Assembly: GCA_016788865.1 (NCBI GenBank)
Contig: JAEUSB010000075.1
Coordinates: forward strand, 19,066-83,065
Source: Leptospirales bacterium
Lineage (GTDB): Bacteria > Spirochaetota > Leptospiria > Leptospirales > Leptonemataceae
Length of the DNA stretch: 64,000 nt
Reading direction: 5' to 3'
Part shown: positions 7,978 to 15,802 of the stretch, one piece after another
Layout of the letters: each line of letters begins with the position of its first letter
How positions within the stretch are numbered: the first letter of the stretch is position 1
Translations under genes and position numbers: made by a program
The notes under the pieces: model-generated
Database searches by the model: none
The model's input: only the letters and a program-made list of their open reading frames with translations
What the model was told of the DNA's origin: nothing

Positions 7978-10900
7978 TTATGCGGCTCTTCGCAGTTGCT
8001 CAAGTCGCCTTTTCGCATTAGCGTTGTCCGGCTCGATTGCGAGCGCTGCGTCCAGTAAAGCTTCCGCCCTGTTCGTATTGCCCATTCGCGCATAGACCTC
8101 GGCCAGATTGATCAGGTTCTTGATGTGACGTGGATTCCTGAGCTTTACCCGCTCACCAAAATCTGCGGCTCGATCATACTTGCGAACCTTCTTCAAGCAG
8201 TAGGACGCAATGTAGACAAACTCTGTATCCCCGGGTCGGAGGTAAGTGTAATCCTCAGCGAGCGGCGCTGCCTTTTCAAATTGCTTGGTCTTCACGTAAG
8301 CCAGAGCCAAACGTTTTACAACCTCCGGATGGCGATCATCCAGGCGCAGCGCAGCCTCGAGCGCCGCAGTAGCTTCATCCGCCTTATCGCTCTTAAGCAA
8401 CTCTTGCGATTTCATTAAAAGACTGCGAATCTCGTTCGCTGTTGGAGATTCTGCCCTTCCTTCGCCACCCGCTTCGCGGTACCCCACGCGAATGAAGGTC
8501 AGATCATCGATAATTGTGCCGGAAGCCTGCAGCCGTTCGAAGATCGTTTGCAGATCTGCCTTTGCCTCTTCAACGTGCCCGAGGATTAATGATTCATCCT
8601 CATTCATGAACGGTTCGCGACCTTCCTGTGACATGAGAATATCATCTCTACCGTCAGACCCCACAATCATGACGTCACCAGGCTCCAGCTGGAAGGTACG
8701 AATAAAGATATTCCCAGAAACAGCGGGCGATCCCAGCTTCTGGAAGTAGGTCTCATGATCCATGAACGCGGCTTTTCCCCGGCGATACAACATCGAGAAT
8801 GGGTGTTCCGCGTTTATATAGTAAAGCAGGCCTGACTGTTCGTCGATTACACCGATAACAAGCGAGACCATCATAGAGCATTCAAAAGCCTCGAAAACTT
8901 TGTGGAGTTCAATGAACGCATTTTTGATCCAGCGCTCCGGAAACTGGTCTTGCATACTCGCCGAGAGATGCGTCCGCTCAAGAATTGCCTCAAATACAGA
9001 TCCAAGGACGAGTGCCCCGCCAGCACCCTGCATTGATTTACCCATTGCGTCCGCGTTCATAAACACTATGAAGGGTCTTCCACCCAATTTAAGGTTATTC
9101 GACATACAGAGATCCCCGCCGATCTCTTCATTCCAATGCCGGAAGGTGAAGTTCTTCTTTTGCTTTTGAAAGAATTCAATGGAAACAGCGTCGCTCTTTG
9201 CGCGATTTGCCCGCAAAGGCCGCAGCAACAGCGCCGTCAGGAAGTAGTCACCATCTTGCTGCGTCTTGAGGCTTTGAACCTGGGTCAATGTTTCCTGCAG
9301 TTCCGCAGTCCTTTCTTTTACTTTTTCTTCCAGTGAATTTGCGTACTCCTGCAGTTTCTGTCTCGCATCCCGAATTGATTCCACCATTCCGTTGAAACTT
9401 CGAGTAAGGAAGCCTATCTCATCTTCCACGCGAGGTGGGATCGAAACCGAAAGATCGCCCTGGTTCACCTTCACAACTCCATTTACGAGCGCTTCAAGAG
9501 GCGTCAGGAGTGCCGTAGAAAAGAAGATTCTGAAGCCAACAAGAACAAAGAGCAATGTTCCAACCAACACCAGTACGATCTTTACTGCCGTTCTATGGAC
9601 AAACTCGCGATAGTTTGAATACGGGAAGCCCAGCTCCGTAACCGTGTTTCCGTTCATGAACATATACGATACGAATTGGTCTTTCCCATCGCGTGAATCG
9701 CGGTACCAGCGATAGCCTGGGGCGTGCGCCGGGGTAAGATATTCAAGAACCTCGGCGCGAAGCGCTGCGCCCTCCGACTTGCTCTGCTGTAGATGCTCTT
9801 GAATTACTTTCCGGAATGGCGCAAATTCTTTGCCCGCGCCGACCAAAAAAGTTTCAAGTCCAGATCTAAACTTTGCCTCTGGAATCTGATTGATCTGGTA
9901 GGTGCGACGAATGATAGGACGCTCCATAGATTTCAAATAGCCCAGTATAGCTTCAGGTCCCACGCTCTTTTCAAGGCGAACGTATTCACGGATGCCTGCA
10001 GCATACCCTGCAAACGCGCGGGGTGACGTTTCCAGAAGCCCATCCAACTTCGCTTGAAAATCCTGCTCTCCTAGCTTTCCGATGCGATCGATCAAGGCGG
10101 TGTTCTCAAACTCATGCCGCAATTTCACAAAATCAATCTGGGCAGCACCCCCGGAAACAGGAAGCATTGGGGCTTGAGATCGATTCGCTGATTCAGAGGC
10201 ATTGTCTGTTGGAGTGGTTCTCGCCGGTGGAGTTGCGCCGTCGCTTGCAGGTGCCCCCTTTTCAGGCTCGATTGCGCGATAAGAAAATGCATATCGCACC
10301 AGATCGGATTTCTGTCCGCGCATGAATAGAGCACCCTCGCGACGGTAGATGTCGTCAAATGACTGTTCTGTGTTCTGCAAACTGAAATACGCAACGGTCT
10401 GGAAGACCACGAGAATCGTTACCAGGGAAATCCCGGTGATCTTCACCATAAAAGTAGTTCGGTCGGACGTATTGTTGATGAAAAGAATAACGACAGAGAA
10501 ACAGGCAAACACACTCAGCAGAGTGAAGAGTGTCGTGAAAGTATTCCGATCCATCAAGCCGACGCGGGAGAGCACGTTGAGAATTCCTGGGATCAAGGTT
10601 GCGAACAAAAAGCTCACAACCAGGCCAAGCACAACCCACCGATCCCGACCTTTTTGACGAATACCTTTCACAACGCCATAAACTATGTAGATTAATGCAT
10701 TGAGGATAATCACGAAACCAACGCGACTGCTCAATTCTTCAGCGTCAAAATCCCATAGATGACCGGAGAAATGGTATGTGACGGAAACTTTGCTAGTGGC
10801 ATACGCAAAGTAGGCAACGACAGCAAGAGCCACGATCCATTGTGCTATCATCAGATAGCGAACACCTCGCTTGGCCGGGTTTGGATAATTCAGCAAGAAT

Positions 10901-11166
10901 TGCAAGATGTGCGTACTGGACGCGATAGAGCCAATGATCGTAAAATACCGATGGCGAACGGCGCCCATGTCATACAGAGAATGTGCAAGGCAAAAGGCAA
11001 AGCTGAGCAAAGCCGCGCAAGCGAAGAAGCCGGCCACATGCACGGTGCCCTTTGACTTCTCTTTGATTGTCAGTGCGAAGAGGCTGGAGAGACCGGTGAA
11101 CAGGGCAACGATGAGGTAGCCTATAGCGAAATAATTCCAGAAAAACCGGTCAAAAACCTCAAACAT
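7978..11166 (-). CDS. Membrane HAMP-SpoIIE-TPR phosphatase (1062 aa)
   Basis: A large signalling protein. Residues 1-235 hold about seven hydrophobic helices. A further helix near 240-262 precedes a long extracytoplasmic region with a proline/threonine-rich patch (GATPPARTTPTDN). A second membrane segment (VLVLVGTLLFVLVGF) leads to a HAMP domain (TPLEALVNGVVKVNQGDL) and a coiled coil (LEEKVKERTAELQETL). The SpoIIE domain has GGDLCMS, NADAMGKSMQGAGG and VGSDGRDD as metal-ligand motifs. About 170 C-terminal residues form TPR repeats. It should dephosphorylate a STAS protein in response to an external or membrane signal. It is a paralog of the gene at 60320-62563 from HAMP onward. Confidence 0.9.
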   Translation of the reverse strand: MFEVFDRFFWNYFAIGYLIVALFTGLSSLFALTIKEKSKGTVHVAGFFACAALLSFAFCLAHSLYDMGAVRHRYFTIIGSIASSTHILQFLLNYPNPAKRGVRYLMIAQWIVALAVVAYFAYATSKVSVTYHFSGHLWDFDAEELSSRVGFVIILNALIYIVYGVVKGIRQKGRDRWVVLGLVVSFLFATLIPGILNVLSRVGLMDRNTFTTLFTLLSVFACFSVVILFINNTSDRTTFMVKITGISLVTILVVFQTVAYFSLQNTEQSFDDIYRREGALFMRGQKSDLVRYAFSYRAIEPEKGAPASDGATPPARTTPTDNASESANRSQAPMLPVSGGAAQIDFVKLRHEFENTALIDRIGKLGEQDFQAKLDGLLETSPRAFAGYAAGIREYVRLEKSVGPEAILGYLKSMERPIIRRTYQINQIPEAKFRSGLETFLVGAGKEFAPFRKVIQEHLQQSKSEGAALRAEVLEYLTPAHAPGYRWYRDSRDGKDQFVSYMFMNGNTVTELGFPYSNYREFVHRTAVKIVLVLVGTLLFVLVGFRIFFSTALLTPLEALVNGVVKVNQGDLSVSIPPRVEDEIGFLTRSFNGMVESIRDARQKLQEYANSLEEKVKERTAELQETLTQVQSLKTQQDGDYFLTALLLRPLRANRAKSDAVSIEFFQKQKKNFTFRHWNEEIGGDLCMSNNLKLGGRPFIVFMNADAMGKSMQGAGGALVLGSVFEAILERTHLSASMQDQFPERWIKNAFIELHKVFEAFECSMMVSLVIGVIDEQSGLLYYINAEHPFSMLYRRGKAAFMDHETYFQKLGSPAVSGNIFIRTFQLEPGDVMIVGSDGRDDILMSQEGREPFMNEDESLILGHVEEAKADLQTIFERLQASGTIIDDLTFIRVGYREAGGEGRAESPTANEIRSLLMKSQELLKSDKADEATAALEAALRLDDRHPEVVKRLALAYVKTKQFEKAAPLAEDYTYLRPGDTEFVYIASYCLKKVRKYDRAADFGERVKLRNPRHIKNLINLAEVYARMGNTNRAEALLDAALAIEPDNANAKRRLEQLRRAA

Positions 11167-11298
11167 TTGTATCCCCTTCCAGGGATGGACTCTTCACGCC
11201 ACACAGGCAACGTCAAGCCATCCTGATTTTTTTCTTCTAAAACAAAGGGCGAAGGTAAAAAGAATGACAATCCGTCGCCGCCCTGGAACCGTTAGTCT

Positions 11299-11646
11299 GT
11301 GGATCTGGCCGGTCGTATTCTTCACTGGACTTCAAGGTTCTTCTTTCCGTTATCACTCTTGCCCCTGCTCTTTCCTTACGTGCCGGTCCTACTCTTTGTC
11401 CTGGCAGGGGCAGCAATTGTTGTCTACCTGGGGGAGCGCAAGACCGGTGGACTCCCACTTACTCAATCGCGCAGCTTTCACGTAATGCGCCTGTGCGCCA
11501 TTGGAGGCATCCTCAACGCAACGCTGTATTTTGGGTTGCTACTACATTCGCAGGCGTGCATCCTTCGACCGCTTTCAAATCAGCTCGAGCCTGTTCGCGA
11601 GTATTACCGCGGCCAGGGACAAACTGAATCCAGGAGTAACCAATGA
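11299..11646 (+). CDS. Small two-helix membrane protein
   Basis: 115 residues with two hydrophobic stretches (FPLSLLPLLFPYVPVLLFVL and a second in IGGILNATLYFGLLL). I do not recognise the family. Translation starts at GTG 11299 with only a weak GGAAC upstream. The stop overlaps the ATG of the next gene (ATGA), which supports a real, coupled gene. An ATG at 11264 with a better Shine-Dalgarno opens a different frame, so a frameshift near the 5' end is possible. It may anchor or assist the glycosyltransferase; that is inference. Confidence 0.55.
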   Translation: MDLAGRILHWTSRFFFPLSLLPLLFPYVPVLLFVLAGAAIVVYLGERKTGGLPLTQSRSFHVMRLCAIGGILNATLYFGLLLHSQACILRPLSNQLEPVREYYRGQGQTESRSNQ

Positions 11647-12920
11647 ACATTGTGATTTTCACGGACACCTATCTTCCCAAGATTGATGGGATTTGCATTT
11701 CTGTGGACCACTTTACGCGAATCCTCGGCGGTCGCGGACACAATTTTGTAATATGCGCACCCAAATATGGCGATAACGACATTGATCATATTGCAGACAA
11801 CATTCAAGTTATCAGATTCAAGAATGCGCCGCTTCCATCCTATCCCGACATAAAAGTTGTCTTGCCATCGCACAAAAAGATCACGCGCGCCATGACTATG
11901 TTTCCGCCGGATCTGGTTCACATTCAAACACCAGGATTGCTTGGTCAGTACGGTGTTCTCGCAGCCAAGATGTACGGCGTCCCGTTAGTTGGAACGTATC
12001 ATACACTTGTGTCAGAGCAGGACACCTACATATCTCTGTATCGACTCCTGAAGGTTGATACACTGCTCGATTATTTCAAATCGCATAAGAAGGTTGAAAA
12101 GCGCCTGGACAAGATCGAACGCAAGGAAAGCAAATCTCTAAAGAGCCAGATCATTTATAAACTTACTCTTGGTGTCTATCAAGCAGGCGAGCTTATCATT
12201 AGCCCCAGCCATCTTATAAAGAAAGACCTTCAAGACGGTGGTGCGACTACTCCGATTGAGGTTGTCTCCAATGGAATGGACCTTGATCGGTTTCGAGGTG
12301 TTGTTCGCGAAAAACCCACGACGGGCCCAAAGCTATTGCACGTGGGCCGCATTTCATTTGAGAAAAATTGCCAGGTAGTCATCAAAGCATTCGCATTGAT
12401 GCTTGAGAAATTCCCAAACGCCACTCTGGACATTGTGGGCGATGGCCCTGCGCTCACATCAATCAAGATCGAAGCCAAACACCTTGGCGTATTCGACAAA
12501 ATGAATTTCCCAGGATTTGTACCGCACGGCACTCTTCACGAACTCTATCCAAAGTACGATCTGTTCATGACTGCATCCACTATGGAAACCCAGGGACTTG
12601 TGGTCCTTGAGGCAATGGCCTGCGGCCTCCCCTGCGTGGGCGTCAACGCTTACGCACTGCCAGAGTTGATTCAGAATGATCGAAACGGATTTATTGTTGA
12701 GCCTTTCGATCACATTCAGATGGCAGAGCGAGCCATGCAGCTCTTAAACGACGGAGAACTATACAAGAAGTTCTCTGCGCAGAGCTTGTCTATTGCCAGC
12801 GAGCATGAAGTGCATGCCTGCGCAGATAGATTGGAGAGCGTCTACCAGAGTGTCATTGACAAGCACCGGGCCCGCAAGGCCTCTGGCGGAGGCGGAATCC
12901 TCAGCGGCTTCTTGCAGTAG
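11643..12920 (+). CDS. GT4-type glycosyltransferase
   Basis: 425 residues with the GT-B fold. The N-terminal domain opens with IVIFTDTYLPKIDGI and includes GTYHTLVSEQDTYI. The C-terminal nucleotide-sugar domain has HVGRISFEKN and the EX7E region MTASTMETQGLVVLEAMACGLP. The closest look is to mannosyl/glucosyltransferases acting on diacylglycerol or phosphatidylinositol. It probably glycosylates a membrane lipid at the cytoplasmic face. Its start overlaps the small membrane gene upstream, so the two form an operon. Confidence 0.88.
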   Translation: MNIVIFTDTYLPKIDGICISVDHFTRILGGRGHNFVICAPKYGDNDIDHIADNIQVIRFKNAPLPSYPDIKVVLPSHKKITRAMTMFPPDLVHIQTPGLLGQYGVLAAKMYGVPLVGTYHTLVSEQDTYISLYRLLKVDTLLDYFKSHKKVEKRLDKIERKESKSLKSQIIYKLTLGVYQAGELIISPSHLIKKDLQDGGATTPIEVVSNGMDLDRFRGVVREKPTTGPKLLHVGRISFEKNCQVVIKAFALMLEKFPNATLDIVGDGPALTSIKIEAKHLGVFDKMNFPGFVPHGTLHELYPKYDLFMTASTMETQGLVVLEAMACGLPCVGVNAYALPELIQNDRNGFIVEPFDHIQMAERAMQLLNDGELYKKFSAQSLSIASEHEVHACADRLESVYQSVIDKHRARKASGGGGILSGFLQ

Positions 12921-12940
12921 AGTTCGCAGAAGAGCCAGCC

Positions 12941-13609
12941 CTAGCGGGCGCTCACGTAGTTCTCAGTGAAAGGAATTTCAATCCTGGCAATGGTGCCGCG
13001 CTCTTCCGGGCCAATGCGAAACAGACTGGCGTCTATGTTTTCGCCCTTCAATAGCAATATGTTCAATGCAAAGCCCAGACCTTCTCCTTCTGTCTGATCA
13101 GCATGATCGTTGAAGTATTCGTGAAGACTTTCGTATTGCATTGCTTTCTGGAACTTCTCGCGAATACGTTCCTCATCTTGAGGCAAGATGGCCTTATTGT
13201 TGATAATTTCGATTCGCAAACCGTCTTCGGTGTGCGTGAATATCATCTTAACCTGCAACCCCATCTGGCTGGCTTTGTCCGCATAGGTCTCAAGCCACGT
13301 TCTGGTCAATGCCTGGGATTTGAACATGGGAAGACCGCGTTCATAGTCCTGCTCATTTGCTATATCCAGGCCCTTTTCTGCAAAAAAAACATGCTTCATG
13401 TTGGCTTTAGTGGCATTGGTCGCCAGCTCCAGGGCGCAGGTAAACAGTGCATCTTTCAAATGCGCACGCCCGTAGCGGGCAAGGATTCTCTCCACCGTTA
13501 GCTGCAATTGCTTTTCAACAGCTTCATCCACTCGGAATGATACAATCTCAATTTTACTTCCGTCGTTCAGAGCGATTTCCAAATTCTTTTCAATTTCAAA
13601 GTAATTCAC
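12941..13609 (-). CDS. GHKL ATPase-domain protein (anti-sigma-kinase-like)
   Basis: About 222 residues. The N box is ELATNATKAN, followed by the ATP-lid glycines in GEGLGFALNILLLKGE. It has no phosphoacceptor histidine domain and no membrane segment, so it resembles RsbW/SpoIIAB-like kinases rather than sensor kinases. It is a plausible kinase for the STAS antagonists in this window, although no STAS gene is adjacent. The GTG at 13609 with an AGGT upstream is preferred; a TTG at 13639 without Shine-Dalgarno would add ten residues. Confidence 0.75.
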   Translation of the reverse strand: MNYFEIEKNLEIALNDGSKIEIVSFRVDEAVEKQLQLTVERILARYGRAHLKDALFTCALELATNATKANMKHVFFAEKGLDIANEQDYERGLPMFKSQALTRTWLETYADKASQMGLQVKMIFTHTEDGLRIEIINNKAILPQDEERIREKFQKAMQYESLHEYFNDHADQTEGEGLGFALNILLLKGENIDASLFRIGPEERGTIARIEIPFTENYVSAR

Positions 13610-13761
13610 CTTGTAAACCTGCAGACGATGAACTTCCAACTTTTGTTACAAGTTCAGACGGAATGATTGTCAAAACTTTCAAAACAGACAAGAAGAAAAT
13701 CATGATCCAGACCGCGAATTATGTCCCATTTCCTGCGAACCCTCGGAATTCCGACGCAAGC

Positions 13762-14574
13762 TCAAGACTTGCGGGGCTTGTTAAGATTCTTGCTCAGGAT
13801 TCCGCGCACATTTTTCCAACTGGATTTGGTTACCAGAAACCTGGGAAGCTTGAGGGGCTCCGCGTTCAACTCCAGTGGAACCTGAACGACTCCATGGTTG
13901 ATGGTAAACGCATATTTGAAGCCGGCCTGCGCCAACTCATCCCGGGCAAGGTCAGAGTATACGCCAAACGGATATGCAAAGAGCTCCATCTTTCGGCCGA
14001 GCTTTGATTCAAGCGTGTCGCGTGAGCCGTATATTTCTTTGAGAAACTCTTTCTTGTCCTTCTTGTATTGTTTCTCGTTCAAGAACAAGTGATAGAATCC
14101 ATGCGCCCCCGCGCTCGCACCGTCGTTTAGAAAACCCTTAATCTCTGCATAACTCATGGCATACGGGACAGATTTGCGATCGAGAATCCCAGGATAGAGA
14201 AATAGCAATGGCTTTACGCCATGGGGCTTGAGTGCACTGTTATAGACGGCGTTCAGAGAATTATTACCATCATCAATCGTAATCCAAACGTTGTTATCTC
14301 CGGTAACACGGCCAGCCAGAACATCTTCGGTTTTGACGAACCGATAACCCATGGAAGCCATTTCCTCGATCTGCTTTTTGAACTCCTCCGGGGCCACATC
14401 ATAGTCCGTCTTGCGATTCATGAAGGTGTGGTAGCAAAGGACATGCACACTCCCCCGCGCATCAAGCCCCTTGCCCATGGGGCCAGAAAGCGCGACAAGA
14501 ACGAGAGAAACACATCTCAAGAATGTTTTGAAACTCAAAGCTGACTCAGAGAGGATGGAGAGTATTTTCAGCAA
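13762..14574 (-). CDS. Secreted polysaccharide deacetylase (NodB domain)
   Basis: 270 residues. An N-terminal hydrophobic stretch (FLRCVSLVLVALSGPMG) looks like a signal peptide. The NodB motifs follow: HVLCYHTF, TIDDGNNS (TFDDG motif with paired aspartates), GAHGFYHL (HxxxH metal ligands) and AYPFGVYS. These enzymes remove N- or O-acetyl groups from peptidoglycan or exopolysaccharide, here probably in the periplasm. The start is TTG 14574 with AGG close upstream; a second TTG is at 14538. It stands alone, downstream of nothing obvious. Confidence 0.85.
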   Translation of the reverse strand: MLKILSILSESALSFKTFLRCVSLVLVALSGPMGKGLDARGSVHVLCYHTFMNRKTDYDVAPEEFKKQIEEMASMGYRFVKTEDVLAGRVTGDNNVWITIDDGNNSLNAVYNSALKPHGVKPLLFLYPGILDRKSVPYAMSYAEIKGFLNDGASAGAHGFYHLFLNEKQYKKDKKEFLKEIYGSRDTLESKLGRKMELFAYPFGVYSDLARDELAQAGFKYAFTINHGVVQVPLELNAEPLKLPRFLVTKSSWKNVRGILSKNLNKPRKS

Positions 14575-14616
14575 CTAACCTGCCGCTATCCGCCGACGTG
14601 GACCCTGGACCGTTGC

Positions 14617-15228
14617 TTACGCATAGTCACGGTCATAATCTTCCATGGAAACTCGAATCACTTCGTGCGCCGCTTCCACCCCGTAAACCTCAGCAATCTG
14701 AACTTTTCTTGGACCGGCGCCTGGCATCTGCTTGTACGTGAGAAAATAGTGCTTCAGGCGATCGAGAAGCGATTCAGGAATGTGCGGGAGATCGTGCACA
14801 GCGTCGAAAATCGGATCCCCTTTCATCACTGCGATGATCTTGTCGTCCGCTTCACCCTTATCCACCATCCGCAAGCCGCCAATAGGCCTTGCGTTTAACA
14901 ATATATCACTTCGTGTGATGGTCGCTTCGGCGAGCACGCAAATATCAAGCGGATCACGATCTCCTTTCTCCACGCTGGCCGCCTTCTTTTTTGCAAGCTC
15001 CGCAATCCCGTTTCCGCAGAACGTCCGAGGGATGAATCCGTACAGTGCCGGGCAAAGGCTTGAATAGAGCTGCGGTCTATCAATCTTCAAATGCCCCGTC
15101 TTCTTATCGAGCTCATACTTTACGGTATCGAGAGGGACAATTTCAATATAGGCTGTAACGATTTCCGGTGCATCGTCGCCCGGGCTGATGCCATGCCAGG
15201 GATGCGCGACGGTTTGGGGTGATCTCAT
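14617..15228 (-). CDS. ppa: Inorganic pyrophosphatase, family I
   Basis: 203 residues. The family I signature GDRDPLDICVLAE gives the three metal-binding aspartates. Upstream lie the substrate-site segments KYELDKKTGHLKIDRP and YGFIPRTFC. It hydrolyses pyrophosphate in the cytoplasm and so drives biosynthetic reactions. The frame is open far upstream, but homology begins at the ATG of MRSPQTVAHPW (15228), chosen here. It is divergent from the MaoC gene, with about 105 bases between the starts. Confidence 0.93.
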   Translation of the reverse strand: MRSPQTVAHPWHGISPGDDAPEIVTAYIEIVPLDTVKYELDKKTGHLKIDRPQLYSSLCPALYGFIPRTFCGNGIAELAKKKAASVEKGDRDPLDICVLAEATITRSDILLNARPIGGLRMVDKGEADDKIIAVMKGDPIFDAVHDLPHIPESLLDRLKHYFLTYKQMPGAGPRKVQIAEVYGVEAAHEVIRVSMEDYDRDYA

Positions 15229-15333
15229 GAGAGCCGGAATACGGAATGAGTCCAGGAATGCAATTAGATATGCGGCCAGATTCCCGCGAGAAAAGAGATT
15301 CACAACCTCCCAATGTGCCTGGAAATTTGCCGT

Positions 15334-15756
15334 ATGTACGCAAAGGGAAAAACTTTTGAAGAGATCAATGTTGGCGACACCGCCAGCTTTGCCAAAACAA
15401 TCACAGAAACGGATATCTATCTTTTTGCAGGGATTAGCGGTGATTTCAATCCTCTTCATGTGGACGAGGAGTACGCCAAAACAACCCCATTCAAGACCCG
15501 GATTGCCCATGGTGGCCTGGCCGGCTCCCTCCTGGCGCCTGTCCTGGGAATGAAATTGCCTGGACTCGGAACCATGGCCCTTGAGGCCACGCAAAAATAT
15601 CGCGCGCCTGTTTATCCCGGAGACACCATTACCTGCTCCGTTGAGGTAACTGGAAAAGTGGCGAGGCTAAAGGCCATCGATATGAAAGTTACCTGGACAA
15701 ATCAAAAGGGCATCACAACCGGTAAGGGAACTTGCCGCGTCATTCCTCCGACTTGA
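15334..15756 (+). CDS. MaoC-like (R)-specific enoyl-CoA hydratase
   Basis: 140 residues with the hot-dog hydratase 2 motif: AGISGDFNPLHVDEEYA holds the catalytic D and H pair, and AHGGLAGSL follows. It hydrates trans-2-enoyl-CoA to (R)-3-hydroxyacyl-CoA, in fatty acid or polyhydroxyalkanoate metabolism (PhaJ-like). ATG 15334 is preferred over a start seven codons upstream. No PHA genes are adjacent, so the pathway is open. Confidence 0.85.
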   Translation: MYAKGKTFEEINVGDTASFAKTITETDIYLFAGISGDFNPLHVDEEYAKTTPFKTRIAHGGLAGSLLAPVLGMKLPGLGTMALEATQKYRAPVYPGDTITCSVEVTGKVARLKAIDMKVTWTNQKGITTGKGTCRVIPPT

Positions 15757-15769
15757 TCCGCTGCAATTA

Positions 15770-15792
15770 GATCCCGCCTTCCCAGCGGGATC
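15770..15792. terminator. Hairpin between convergent genes
   Basis: An 8-bp perfect stem, GATCCCGC / GCGGGATC, with a 7-base loop, placed between the maoC-like stop and the end of the receptor-channel gene. It could terminate either transcript, although neither side has a long T run. Confidence 0.5.
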
Positions 15793-15802
15793 GTGCGGAA
15801 TC

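Noticed and set aside
11264..11485. Frame with better ribosome site ahead of the glycosyltransferase
   Set aside because: It ends without coupling to the next gene and its C-terminus is of non-coding character. The 11299 frame gives two clean helices and overlaps the next start. A frameshift is left open.
15229..15594. Long upstream extension of the pyrophosphatase frame
   Set aside because: It is antisense to the MaoC gene, and pyrophosphatase similarity begins at the ATG at 15228.
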